A program made the translations under genes and the position numbers. The notes below the pieces were generated by a model. The model saw only the letters and a list, made by a program, of their open reading frames with translations. It searched no databases and was not told where the DNA came from. A stretch of DNA of 64,000 bases from Pseudomonas fluorescens (GTDB taxonomy: Bacteria > Pseudomonadota > Gammaproteobacteria > Pseudomonadales > Pseudomonadaceae), in NCBI RefSeq assembly GCF_900215245.1, contig NZ_LT907842.1, positions 3,162,001 to 3,226,000 on the forward strand, read 5' to 3'. Shown here piece by piece: positions 35,524 through 45,330 of this stretch; the stretch's first letter is position 1; every line of letters starts with the position of its first letter.

Positions 35524-36222
35524 GTGAAATATTTACTAAGTAAGATACTAGTAGTTTCTGTTTTTGCCGTGACTTCCTTTGCTCATGCTTCTGGCATGCA
35601 GCCCGACACGTCAGTAGTGCTTGTAGATGCAGGAGTAGGTGAAGGAACAATCAATGTGACTAACACCAGTAGTCAGACTATGCTTTTATATACTGAAATC
35701 AAAAACGTACCTGAAGATCAAGAAGAGTTATTGATAGTTACATCCCCGATAAGTCGTGTAGAAGGACGTGAAAAACAATTGGTTCGTTTTATATTTCAAT
35801 CCGATAGACCACTACTCACACAGCGTTTAAAGCGTGTTATTTTCGAGGGCATACCACCAAATAGCGAAAAAGGCAAAAATCAACTCAATATGACCGTAAG
35901 TCAAAACTTGCCTATAATTATTAGCCCTGCAAATCTCCCTGTTAACAATCAACCTTGGAAGCTATTAAAATGGGAGTTGAATGATAAAATCATTAGAGTG
36001 AGTAACGATAGTCCTTATGTAGTGCGCTTTAACAAAAGCTTTAAGCTGATTCCGATCGATGTTGACTTGGAATTCCCACGGACCTATATGCTGCCCGGCC
36101 AAGTCGACGAGATCCAAGTTCCTTCCGGCACTCAAGTAAGCTCGGACATAAAAATTCGTTTTAATCCTGCTAGCATTTATGGTTACCAGGGCGTTTCTTA
36201 TGAAGCATCTTTAGTTTACTGA
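35524..36222 (+). CDS. PapD-type fimbrial chaperone
   Basis: A 232-residue protein started at GTG 35524, which has GAGAGG 9 nt upstream; a TTG at 35515 directly abuts that site. A signal peptide ends near AHASG. The first domain contains RVEGREKQLVRFIFQSDRPL, the G1-strand region with the conserved basic residue, and the second domain includes LPIIISPANLP at the domain boundary. It should carry DUF1120-type subunits to the usher downstream. The start lies behind the hairpin at 35278. Confidence 0.88.
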   Translation: MKYLLSKILVVSVFAVTSFAHASGMQPDTSVVLVDAGVGEGTINVTNTSSQTMLLYTEIKNVPEDQEELLIVTSPISRVEGREKQLVRFIFQSDRPLLTQRLKRVIFEGIPPNSEKGKNQLNMTVSQNLPIIISPANLPVNNQPWKLLKWELNDKIIRVSNDSPYVVRFNKSFKLIPIDVDLEFPRTYMLPGQVDEIQVPSGTQVSSDIKIRFNPASIYGYQGVSYEASLVY

Positions 36223-36255
36223 TGACAACTCAGCAGATAGCTTGCTAAAAAACTT

Positions 36256-38814
36256 ATGAACTCTAACTTAAATAAGTACGATTGGAAGACTGAGCTAAAC
36301 ATGGCTTCACCAAGGCATGTGCAGTCTCGAAAGTTTAAACAGTTTATACGCACGCTAGGTGCATTTATAGTTTCTGCCTTTGTGGTCTCAGTATCAGCAA
36401 AAGCGTCGGAAGAAAACAAAGAACCACATAATTCCCAAGATGCAGATGCAATCTTCAATCCTGAGAGCTTAGCTCGCAGAGGCTTAGATCCGAAAATTGC
36501 TGAATTTTTGAACAAAAAACCGCGTTTCCAGCAGGGCGTCAGGCGCATAACACTATTGGTAAATGGTATTTCTCGAGGTTCGGTGGATGCCCGATTTGAC
36601 TCAAATGGGGAATTATGTTTTGACCAAGCGCTGCTGGACCAAGGCAATCTTAAGGTACCTGATGAACGACAAAACGCTTCACCGGAAGATCCTGAAACGT
36701 GCCACGCATTCTTAGCGTCGTTTCCGCAAACTGAGTTAGAACTGCGGCCAAGCCGTGAAGAGGTTGCTTTGGTGGTCAGCACTGAAGCACAGCGACAACT
36801 CACAGAAGAGCGAGGGGTTTTCCAGGAGGGAGGTGCTGCAGGATTGGTTAACTATGATCTCTTTGTGGTAAAAAGCAACTTTGGCGAGATATCCACTCGT
36901 CATACGACGCTTAATACGGTTTTTGGGTTTAATGTAGGTGATTGGCTGATGCGCAGCCGACAAGTATTAACGGAGCAGAATGGTGATCGCCGTTCGCGGG
37001 GTTTGTATACTTTTGCCCAGAAAACTTTTGTTAATCATAGATCAATGCTGCAGGTAGGTGAAATTAACATTACCAACTCGGTGTTTCCTGGATATGCTAT
37101 TACAGGTTTCCAAATGCTGCCCGATCACGCCTTGCAAGTTAAAAGCCGCGGTGGAGCGACTGTGGAGGGGATTGCATACAGTCAGGCACAGGTAGAGGTA
37201 CGGCAAGCTGGAAGCTTAATTCATACGACGCTAGTGCCGGCGGGCCCGTTTCGGCTATCAGATATTCAATTACTCGCCGGTAATACTGATCTGGATGTAC
37301 GTGTAATTGAGGCTAATGGAGAGCAACGTAATTTCACTGTAGCCGCAGCAGCCTTGGCTCAATTTTCGTACACCGCCCCTGGTTACTCTATGGCAGTCGG
37401 TCAAGTGCGACAGTTTGACAAATCTGAGATGCATGCACCTGTGGTGGTTACAGGTACCGGTGGCTGGTTATTAACCCCACAAAATAAGATATCGTCTGGG
37501 GTTCTGCTAAGTCAGAGTCAGTATCAGGCCGCAGCACTTACTGTCGACTCAAGCATAACTCCTTCAATAGCAGTCAACGTGCGCACAACCGTTGCTAATG
37601 CAGGTGATGAGGGCGTCAAAGGGGCAAAAGCTGGTATCGCTCTAAGCGCCCGATTGACCAAGGAGCTGAGTGTTGGTGCTAACGCTACCCGTCGTACCGA
37701 GGGTTTTAGAGACCTGTTGGACACGACAAAACTGGGAGATGCTCGTTACATGCGCGGCGCCAGTATTGATCAGTATGGCACGTCACTCAGTTGGAGAGAT
37801 TCATGGATGGGCGAATTTGCGCTGGGGTATTCAACCTCAAACAGTCTATCCAGAGGTAGTACGCAATCTTTTTCTGCTTCATGGAGCAGGCGCTTTACAT
37901 ATTTTAACTTGAATGCCAACGTCATGCACAGTGCTAGCAGCAGCTACGAAACTGACAGGACTAGCTGGCGAAGCAAATCAAACGAAAAAGCAATGTACCT
38001 CAGCGTAAGCGTTCCTCTAGGTACTGGTCGTAGCCTGCGCACTTATGCAAATAAAAATAATGGCCGAACCACCTTTGGCACCAACTTTAGTGACAGCAGT
38101 GGTTCTTTTGCCAACTACCAAGTGGCAGCAGATAGCAACACGGAAAACAGACAACGTAACTTTTCAGGCAACGTAGGTTTGCTACCGCGTTATACAAATA
38201 TGAGCCTTGGCTATGCAAGATATGGTGAAGACAATTCTAGCTACAATGGGCGACTCTCCGGTGGCATGGTGTTACACGAAGGTGGTTTGACGTTGTCGCC
38301 TTACAGCGTCGAAGATACCTTTGCTGTCGCCAAGATTGGAAGCGTATCAGGGGTTAAGCTAAACACGCCAAGCGGTGCAGTATGGACTGACGCCTGGGGT
38401 CAAGCAGTAGTACCGCGACTTAGTGCGTTCAATCCTTCTCAAGTTGAAATTGCTACAAATACATTACCACGTAATGTGGACATCAAGAACGGTCAAAAAA
38501 CCGTGACAGCCGGAAGAGGTTCCGTAAACAAAATGGACTTCTCGATCATCAGTACTCGTCGGGTGTTGCTACGAGCACGTGATGACCGTGGAAATGTTTT
38601 ACCACCTGGGTCGAGCGTTATCAGTGAAGATGAAAAGTTTCTCACGAACGTGGCCACAAGCGGGAAAATCTTTCTTGACAGTCACCAGCTCGGGGAGCGT
38701 TTGGTGGTAAATTTTGACGGCGAGAAACGTTGTAGATTGGAGTACTCCCTGCCAGAAAAGGCCGATCCCAATGTTTATTTTGAGTCAGCAGATGCTACGT
38801 GTAAGCCTATTTGA
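36256..38814 (+). CDS. FimD/PapC-type outer-membrane usher
   Basis: An 852-residue usher: export signal within the first 50 residues, N-terminal chaperone-binding domain (RRITLLVNGISRGSVDARFD), the middle block GLVNYDLFVVKSNFG, barrel and plug (VEGIAYSQAQVEVRQAGSLI) and C-terminal domains ending with paired Cys (CRLEY and ATCKPI). It starts 34 nt after the chaperone stop; ATG 36256 is taken, though ATG 36301 is possible. It is only distantly related to the TcfC-type usher at 23825, so the two loci were acquired separately. Confidence 0.92.
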   Translation: MNSNLNKYDWKTELNMASPRHVQSRKFKQFIRTLGAFIVSAFVVSVSAKASEENKEPHNSQDADAIFNPESLARRGLDPKIAEFLNKKPRFQQGVRRITLLVNGISRGSVDARFDSNGELCFDQALLDQGNLKVPDERQNASPEDPETCHAFLASFPQTELELRPSREEVALVVSTEAQRQLTEERGVFQEGGAAGLVNYDLFVVKSNFGEISTRHTTLNTVFGFNVGDWLMRSRQVLTEQNGDRRSRGLYTFAQKTFVNHRSMLQVGEINITNSVFPGYAITGFQMLPDHALQVKSRGGATVEGIAYSQAQVEVRQAGSLIHTTLVPAGPFRLSDIQLLAGNTDLDVRVIEANGEQRNFTVAAAALAQFSYTAPGYSMAVGQVRQFDKSEMHAPVVVTGTGGWLLTPQNKISSGVLLSQSQYQAAALTVDSSITPSIAVNVRTTVANAGDEGVKGAKAGIALSARLTKELSVGANATRRTEGFRDLLDTTKLGDARYMRGASIDQYGTSLSWRDSWMGEFALGYSTSNSLSRGSTQSFSASWSRRFTYFNLNANVMHSASSSYETDRTSWRSKSNEKAMYLSVSVPLGTGRSLRTYANKNNGRTTFGTNFSDSSGSFANYQVAADSNTENRQRNFSGNVGLLPRYTNMSLGYARYGEDNSSYNGRLSGGMVLHEGGLTLSPYSVEDTFAVAKIGSVSGVKLNTPSGAVWTDAWGQAVVPRLSAFNPSQVEIATNTLPRNVDIKNGQKTVTAGRGSVNKMDFSIISTRRVLLRARDDRGNVLPPGSSVISEDEKFLTNVATSGKIFLDSHQLGERLVVNFDGEKRCRLEYSLPEKADPNVYFESADATCKPI

Positions 38815-38841
38815 TAGACTTTTATAGTTACAGGAGTTTTT

Positions 38842-39417
38842 ATGTATTTCTCTAAGCTGCACCTAGCTCTATTTAAGTATTTATTGCTACTGTTTTCTAT
38901 GCTTGCATTAGGCTGTAACTATGCACGCGCGGAGTCATGCGAGGTGCGTGTGGACCAGCCAATCGTAGATTTCGGCCATATCCGTAATCCAAGTAGTTTA
39001 GCAGCGTTGGATACGCTCAATTTGTACCCACTCGGCATACGGCATATTTCTCTGAACGGTACCTGCCGATCAACTTCAAAGATGGTGTTAGCCGTATCTG
39101 GGGGTAGCGAGGCTGGCCACTTTAAGTTTGCAGACGGTGGTCAGATGCGTTTACGCCTTTATGATGCCCTTCTTGATGGCCGGGCGGTGGATCTAGCTCT
39201 GATTCGCACTGTTGGTGATGTGCCTGAGCTTATAGCCCCTTCCGTTGTAGTATTGCCGGGAAATATGTTCGTGCCCTTCAGCGGTGGGCTCGCTGCTGAG
39301 GGCACATTACTAACATTGCAAGTTGAAGTAAGTCCGGGGATCCCGATGCGTGAATTTAAGACTGTCGATACCAAAATCATAAGTGGTGATGTCAGTTTTA
39401 GGATTGGCCAGTACTGA
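38842..39417 (+). CDS. DUF1120-like minor fimbrial subunit or tip adaptor
   Basis: A 191-residue protein with signal peptide (LLLLFSMLALGCNYARA), then ESCEVRVDQPIVDFGHI and LNGTCRSTSKMVLAVSGG, again with two cysteines. It ends SFRIGQY, fit for donor-strand exchange. An AGGAG site is 7 nt upstream. It is the last gene of the operon and is probably the tip or anchor subunit. The operon has four genes in all: subunit, chaperone, usher, subunit. Confidence 0.8.
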   Translation: MYFSKLHLALFKYLLLLFSMLALGCNYARAESCEVRVDQPIVDFGHIRNPSSLAALDTLNLYPLGIRHISLNGTCRSTSKMVLAVSGGSEAGHFKFADGGQMRLRLYDALLDGRAVDLALIRTVGDVPELIAPSVVVLPGNMFVPFSGGLAAEGTLLTLQVEVSPGIPMREFKTVDTKIISGDVSFRIGQY

Positions 39418-40164
39418 TTCAAATTTAGTACGGAACCCGGCCAAAAGGTCAGACAATAAATAAAACCATCTACAACTTTTAACAGGCTAATGCCATTCAC
39501 TGATTGCTTTTATAAGGCATGAAGTTTGCGACTCAACTACTGCTAAGCTCTATTAAGTACCAGGGCCTGCATGATATCTAGTTTCAAACTCATTTCGTAA
39601 GTCTTTGTGTAAAGTACACCAATGAGCAGATGACAGACTATTAATTGATATAGACCCTATACGATTCAAAAAAGGATGGCTTTTTTTCCTTGAATTAAAT
39701 TCTGCTGACTTGTATGCCAAACATCCATCCCGCATGTATTCGAATATATAATTCAGTTGAGCGCCTGCTAAGGCTCAATATTGGCTAGGTCCTAATTAAG
39801 CCGTGAGCTCTTAAAGTAGCTCACTCCTCCCTAGTTTTGCCAGAGCTTTAGTCGGATACTAGCTATTGATTACCCCCTTCTTTCTGGAGAACGCGTCTTC
39901 AAATCTGTCAAAATCTAGTATAGCTCGGCAGCAGTGTTCATCTCGTTTATTTTCAAGTTTTTTAAAACCTAAATCATATGTTTCTAGCAAGGTTTTCTGT
40001 AATTAATTAAAGAACATAGAGTCATAGACTCTGCTGTTGCCTCAAGTAGCTAAATCGCATGTTCTTTATCATCGCTAGCTTCGAATATGCAAAATAAAGT
40101 CATGTTAATGATTCGGTTAGGTTTAATAGTTAAAAACTATATCAACTAAGGTCAGTCCGTCACG
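39418..40164 (+). other. Long intergenic region before the MATE gene
   Basis: No gene is evident in this AT-rich 750 nt; a 60-codon minus frame has no protein-like features. A hairpin with 7-bp arms GTGAGCT/AGCTCAC and an 8-nt loop lies at 39803-39824 and may end transcription of the fimbrial operon, although it is some 385 nt behind it. The MATE promoter should lie near the end. Confidence 0.45.
39803..39824 (+). terminator. Hairpin, possible terminator
   Basis: GTGAGCT and AGCTCAC form a perfect 7-bp stem with loop CTTAAAGT. No U-run follows on the plus strand (CTCCTCC instead). It may be only a structural element. Confidence 0.35.
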
Positions 40165-41520
40165 ATGAAAGTTAGTTCAATAGCCATAGACACAAAAAAT
40201 GTATCCTCTACCTATTGGCGTTATGCTACGCCCACAGTTGCGGCGATGTTAGTCAGTGGTTTTTATCAAATTATTGATGGGATTTTTATTGGCCACATCG
40301 TCGGGGTCGAAGGGCTGGCCGCCATCAATATGGCTTGGCCTTGGATCGGATTTATTGCTGGTGTTGGCCTGATGATAGGTGCAGGAGCAGGTACGCTTTG
40401 CTCTATTGCTCAGGGTGAAGGCAATTATGAAAATGCCGAGTCCTTTCTCGGACAAGTATTCTGGCTTTTGGTTTTGCTAGGTGTCGCCGCTGGTATATTA
40501 ATTATCGCTGGGCGGGATAGTTTACTTACCATCCAGGGCGCAAGCCCGAGCGTGCAACAGCATGGCAGTGATTATCTGCAAATAATTGGTTGGTCGTCAC
40601 CATTAGTGATAGCAAGTATTGCTATGCCTATCCTGGTCAGGAATTTAGGGGCACCTATGCTGGCAACAGCAATGATGCTGATTGGAGCAGTTACCAATAC
40701 ATTACTAGACTATTTGTTTATCGTAGAGTTTCACTGGGGACTGAGGGGAGCCGCTATAGCCACAGTCGCGGGCGAATCAATCTCTGTTTTTATTGGCTTG
40801 GTATTTTTGTTTACCCGCTACAGTTCATTACCTTTAAACTTATGCCGCGCAACATTTGTAATTAAACCATTAGCCTGTCAGTCGATTTTAATTAACGGTT
40901 TTTCTAGTCTACTGATGTACCTGTATTCTAGCTTTGCCGCACTCCTTCATAATACTGCGCTGATGCATTACGGTAGTACAGCGAATGTAGCGGCATATGC
41001 CATTACAGGTTATTTAATGATGGCTTACTACTTGCTCGTCGAAGGTCTAGCCAGTGGGATGCAACCACTAGTAAGCTACTTTCATGGCACTGGGGACTCG
41101 TTTGCTGTCAGGAAAGTATTCGTTCTGGCCTTACGCGTAGTGTTGGGTACAGGCGTTTTATTCGTTCTCATGTTTCTAATGTTTCCGCATATAGCTACAC
41201 AAATATTTATTAACGGCGACGATCCTACTTTGGACCTCATGGCCTCTCAAGCTGTTCGTTTGCATTTGTTCATGCTTTTTCTGGACGGCTTTTTAGTATT
41301 AACAGCAGCTTACTATCAAGCGGTAAGTGATAGTAAAAAGGCAACTATTATCACTCTGGCTAATATGGGCATTCAAATTCCTTTTTTGTTGATATTGGCG
41401 CCTTGGCTAGGAGTAATCGGCATATTACTGGCGCTACCATTATCGACCCTTGTCCTCGCCTTAGGTGTTTACCCAATTATTATTCGAGAATTTTCTCATC
41501 GCGGTTGCCTAAAAAAATAA
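40165..41520 (+). CDS. MATE-family multidrug efflux transporter
   Basis: A 451-residue membrane protein with about 12 hydrophobic helices in two halves. The N-half pattern FYQIIDGIFIGHIVGVEGLA and the GAGAGTLCSIAQGEG loop are typical of MATE transporters, as is VRNLGAPMLATAMMLIGAV. It should export cationic or other small molecules using a sodium or proton gradient; the substrate cannot be inferred. It stands alone between the fimbrial operon and mobile DNA and is AT-rich like its neighbours. Codon use suggests the same donor as the fimbrial genes. Confidence 0.93.
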   Translation: MKVSSIAIDTKNVSSTYWRYATPTVAAMLVSGFYQIIDGIFIGHIVGVEGLAAINMAWPWIGFIAGVGLMIGAGAGTLCSIAQGEGNYENAESFLGQVFWLLVLLGVAAGILIIAGRDSLLTIQGASPSVQQHGSDYLQIIGWSSPLVIASIAMPILVRNLGAPMLATAMMLIGAVTNTLLDYLFIVEFHWGLRGAAIATVAGESISVFIGLVFLFTRYSSLPLNLCRATFVIKPLACQSILINGFSSLLMYLYSSFAALLHNTALMHYGSTANVAAYAITGYLMMAYYLLVEGLASGMQPLVSYFHGTGDSFAVRKVFVLALRVVLGTGVLFVLMFLMFPHIATQIFINGDDPTLDLMASQAVRLHLFMLFLDGFLVLTAAYYQAVSDSKKATIITLANMGIQIPFLLILAPWLGVIGILLALPLSTLVLALGVYPIIIREFSHRGCLKK

Positions 41521-42363
41521 TTTGGTTAAAAAAATCAAATCGTCTTAATGTTTTTGACTCCGAACTAATTAGCTTAATTATAAGTTTCTCTTATTTTGGA
41601 AATTTATTTATTGTAGTTCTAAAAGTCTCTGTTTTTTGTGTTTTATTTAAATTTTCCAACCGTGGATTCGAACAAAAAATTCATTGGCTAATCAGCTAAC
41701 GTATGCTTTAACCATACCCAATGGTACCCACTCACCCTCAGCCTGCCCGTTGGAGTTAATGGCTCAGCACAGGCTCTTACCCGGCTTAAGGCCAAGGTCG
41801 AATTAGCAGTCGCGGATGTTCTGCAGCATCTGTCCCAGCAGCCCAAGAATGAGCTAGGCGTAGTGATCGGCCGCAGCACCATCGCAACTCCCATCTCACG
41901 TCTAGAGCGTGATACTTATAACTCGAGCGGAACCCCACGAGAATGCGCGACGGAGAAGCAGGTAGTTCTCCCGGAAACCACATCTCAGACGCTGCTGAAA
42001 GGAGCGTGTCGTCAATGAGCACCGCGTCTGCCGAACATCGTCAATTCGAGCATGAACGCTTTTCTGTACGGGATATCTCTGCCCAGTATGATGCGCCGAC
42101 TTTCGACCTGATTTTTCGAGACAAGAAGCATTGCGTCGAGCGTTGCTCCGATAGTGTGTGGAGTTCATTCGAGCAAGCGTCGGTTGCAGCAGAGGAACTG
42201 GAACAGGCATATCGCCGCTCAGTTCACTGGTGCGTATTGAAGCCCCTTTGACGCAGTATTATGCCGCTAAAAAAGATGGAAACATATGCAGCGAACCATC
42301 CCCAGCTGCACCTTCTTATCTCGCAGCAATGCTGAAACATAAACACCAGCCCCTCGATTCCAT
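41521..42363 (+). other. Decayed coding region between MATE gene and phosphatase remnant
   Basis: One plus frame around 41715-42020 (LPVGVNGSAQALTRLKAKVE, then VADVLQHLSQQPKNELGVVI) looks like real protein sequence but has no start and ends at a stop near 42018. It could be a decayed gene once joined to the phosphatase-like remnant that follows. No family was recognised. Confidence 0.35.
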
Positions 42364-42816
42364 ATGCTATCAATCTCTGAAGGACTTGAAGATCAAGCCA
42401 ACATCAAAGAAACACGCTGGAAGAGCTTGAGTTACCACGACTTCATTGATGCTGGATTTGACGAGGAAGTTATCGAAATCTATGGGCCTTATTTTGAGCG
42501 AAGTTGCGTCGAATACCTGTTGAGCAGCAAGGCAGACGTACTGCGAGACCGCATACGAGAAATTGCTACCCAGAGGGAATTTATCGCTGTCAATTGCCAC
42601 GCTGGCCTATCCCGAAACGCCGCGGTTGCTTTGTATATCAGTAAACATAATTGGTACCAGCTGCGTAGGCTGAACCCAGACGTAAACCAGTACGTCTAGC
42701 GGGTTTTTGCCAACGATGTTCAGCTGATGGCAGCCTACCGTGCGGCAAGCACACCAGTGGAACCAGAAGCGCCAAATCGAAGCTTTATTTACGCGATAAA
42801 ATCACTTTTCTTTTGA
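42364..42816 (+). pseudogene. Protein-tyrosine/dual-specificity phosphatase-like gene, broken
   Basis: The frame contains IAVNCHAGLSRNAAVALYIS, which has the C-x5-R phosphate loop (CHAGLSR) of tyrosine phosphatases, followed by the typical LNPDVNQYV. A TAG stop at 42697-42699 then interrupts it, and the frame continues with RVFANDVQLMAAYR to a stop at 42816, as expected for the end of such proteins. The N-terminus is not preserved in this frame. The Cys and Arg are intact, so the loss appears recent. Confidence 0.6.
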
Positions 42817-43215
42817 GCGAACTGCGACGCCAGACAAAGCTCAGGCTGCCCAGCCCCAAATTAGCCGTATGGAGGCAGGCTGGCTTGGCCACCGCCTCCT
42901 TGCTGGCAGTGCCGCTTCTCCCACCACTGGATCGAAGTTGAGCTTTTCCGGGGCGACCACCGCGCTCGGATGTGACTCGGCACCGATCCCGAAATTCCCC
43001 ACGGCTTCTTTCCTCTGAATGGGAGCCCCTCCATGCCAATACACACGCGTCAAGGTACAAATTGCGACTGCCCCTGTTCTCTAAGAAATCCTCATTATGG
43101 CGCTGTTTGACGGTTTGCGTCCGGCCAAGTCATCTACCCAGCCCCGCAAAGCCAAGACATGGTGTGCACTTAGATTTAAGTGGGCACCAGTTCTAGCCTT
43201 TTAAGCGGGTATTTC
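42817..43215 (+). other. Region ahead of the IS66 element
   Basis: Three overlapping minus frames (42785-43060) contain a sequence that I have seen annotated as hypothetical in other Pseudomonas, but it has no recognisable domain and is not called. The left end of the IS66 element must lie in the last part, but I could not identify its inverted repeat. Confidence 0.3.
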
Positions 43216-43548
43216 ATGCAGCCAACACGCCGTTCCTGTTCCAAATCCTTCAAGGCCCAGGTCATTCAAGATTGTGCACAGCCCGGTGTTTCGATTGCCA
43301 GCGTCGCAATCAGCCATAACCTCAACGCAAACCTCGTCCACAAATGGATTCGGCTGCAATCGCAGAAAAGCACAGTGCTGCAACCTGCATTTGTTCCGTT
43401 ACCCGTGCCGCTGGCCGGGACAAGCTTGCACTCAGTATCATCGAATATCTGCGTTCAGATACAGCACCCGCGCGGCACCGTCAAAGTGAACTGGCCCACT
43501 GAAAATGCTGCCGTCTGCGCGACCTTTCTTCGAGACCTTTTACGATGA
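43216..43548 (+). CDS. tnpA: IS66 TnpA (orf1)
   Basis: A 110-residue protein starting MQPTRRSCSKSFKAQVIQDC and continuing with a helix-turn-helix (VSIASVAISHNLNANLVHKW). It overlaps tnpB by 4 nt (ATGA). TnpA and TnpB are accessory proteins needed for IS66 transposition. Confidence 0.88.
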   Translation: MQPTRRSCSKSFKAQVIQDCAQPGVSIASVAISHNLNANLVHKWIRLQSQKSTVLQPAFVPLPVPLAGTSLHSVSSNICVQIQHPRGTVKVNWPTENAAVCATFLRDLLR

Positions 43549-43880
43549 TCCGCATCGACGCCATCCGGTTCGCCACCGAGCCGATGGACATGCGCGCCGG
43601 TACCGAGACGGCATTGGCCAGGGTGATTGCGGTTTTCGGTGCGGCGCAGCGGCACTGTGCTTATCTGTTCGCCAATCACCGCGCCAATCGCATGAAAGTG
43701 CTGGTGCATGACGGCTTCGGTATCTGGCTGGCGGCGCGCCGACTGCATCAAGGCAAGTTTTTCTGGCAGGGATCTCGGCACGGCTCACAGATTGAATTGG
43801 GTGCCGAACAACTGCATGCCCTGGTGCTGGGTTTACCTTGGCATAGAGTTGGGCAAAACAGTGCGATCACCTTGATGTAA
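43545..43880 (+). CDS. tnpB: IS66 TnpB (orf2)
   Basis: A 111-residue protein with the TnpB core MDMRAGTETALARVIAVFG and NRMKVLVHDGFGIWLAARRL. It appears intact. It differs clearly from the tnpB remnant at 27960-28249, so two different IS66 elements once invaded this region. Confidence 0.9.
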   Translation: MIRIDAIRFATEPMDMRAGTETALARVIAVFGAAQRHCAYLFANHRANRMKVLVHDGFGIWLAARRLHQGKFFWQGSRHGSQIELGAEQLHALVLGLPWHRVGQNSAITLM

Positions 43881-43971
43881 TCACTGCCATGACCAGCGTC
43901 GCCGTGCAATTGTCCAATGAGCCCATCGCCGGTATTAGCCTGCTCTGGCAAAATCTGCGGCATGACTTCGC

Positions 43972-45330
43972 TTCCTGATTCTACCAATTAAACCCTGAAA
44001 AACTGCGCGCTATCGCAGCGCAGCTGATGCAGCGTGTCGAGACTCTCGATCAAAAAGTCGAGTCATGGACAGGCAGATTCATCACTATAAAACGGTCAAC
44101 GACAAACTGACCCATGAGATCGCACAGCTCAAGCGCTTCAAGTTTGCCAAGCGCAGTTAGCAGCTAAGCCCGTATCAAGCCAGCTTGCTTGATGACCTGA
44201 TCGACGCTGATATCGCGGCCACCGAAGCTGAGCTCGAGGCGTTGCAACCCTCTCCAGCTTCGACTGGGGCTCAGCAAAAACCTAAACGCACCGCCTTGCC
44301 GCCCGAGTTTCCACGCACGCAAATCCATCACGAACCGGACAACACTCACTGCAAATGCGGCTGCGCCCTCAAGCGTATAGGTGAGGATGTCAGCGAGAAA
44401 CTTGACTACACGCCCGGCGTGTTCACGGTTGAACAACACATCCGTGGCAAGTGGGTCTGTGATGACTGCGAGACTCTGATCCAGGCACTGGTACCTGCGC
44501 AGGTCATCGACAAGAGCATCCCTACGGCAGGTCTGCTGGCCCAAGTGATCATCGCCAAATACGGTGATCATTTTCCGCTGTACCGTCAGGAAAAGATCTT
44601 TGGGCGGGCCGGCCTCGCCATCCCGTGCTCGACCTTGGCGCAGTGGGTCTGCATCTGCGGTGTGCAACCGCAACCGCTGGTTGATGCACTGCGCGAAGTG
44701 TTGCTTGTACACAACGTGGTGCAAGCCGATGAGACGCCGGTACGGGTGCTCATGCCTTGCGCGAAGAAAACCCATCGGTCCTACGTCTGGGCCTATTCAA
44801 CCACCGCGTCTGCCGATATCCGCGCATTGGTGTACGACTTCAGCCCAGCCGCTCAGGCGAACATGCACGCAACTTCGTGCAAGACTGGAAAGGCAAGCTG
44901 GTGTGCGACGATTTTGGTGGTTACAAGGCCAGTTTTGCACTTGGTGTCACCGAAATCGGCTGCATGGCCCGTCCGCGGCGCAAGTTCTTGGACCTTCACG
45001 CCACGAACAAAAGTACGCTCGCCGAGCAAGCTCTGCGCTATATCCAGTGGCTGTACGAAATCGAACGTGAAATCCGCGACCTGGAACCACACGTACGGCG
45101 ACGAATAAGACAAGAAATAGCCGTCCCTGTGATGGATATACTGCACACCTGGATGATTGCCCAGCGCGAGTTGGTGCACGATGGCGTGGCCATCGCCAAA
45201 GCTCTGGATTACAGCCTCAAGCGGTGGACGGCGTTGTCACATTATCTGGATGACGGCGCCGTGCCTATCGATAACAACCACATAGAGCAACAGATCCGGC
45301 CACGGGCTCTTGGACGCAAGAATTGGCTCT
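43972..45330 (+). pseudogene. tnpC: IS66 TnpC transposase, frameshifted and interrupted
   Basis: Starting at ATG 43972 (MTSLPDSTN, then a stop), the coding sequence resumes in other frames: LNPEKLRAIAAQLMQRVETL, LDDLIDADIAATEAELEALQ, the zinc-binding HCKCGCALKRIGEDVSEKLD, then after another shift near 44870 NFVQDWKGKLVCDDFGGYKA and finally DNNHIEQQIRPRALGRKNWL. The DDE residues are mostly present, but at least three frame changes inactivate it. The last codons run into the group II intron. Confidence 0.85.

Larger units (their letters stand above)
43216..45330 (+). mobile_element. IS66-family element, damaged and split by a group II intron
   Basis: The three-gene order tnpA, tnpB, tnpC is that of IS66. 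tnpA and tnpB are intact, while tnpC carries several frameshifts and then stops at the intron insertion at 45331. The right end of the element is missing because the intron was itself cut by the IS3 at 46450. The boundaries on the left were not found, so the start given is that of tnpA. Confidence 0.8.

Noticed and set aside
36216..36803. A 195-codon minus frame
   Set aside because: It is antisense to the well-supported usher gene and is Ser/Cys-rich in a shadow-like manner.
42785..43060. Overlapping minus frames that resemble commonly annotated hypothetical proteins
   Set aside because: Three frames compete, none has a ribosome site or domain; probably spurious annotation in other genomes too.
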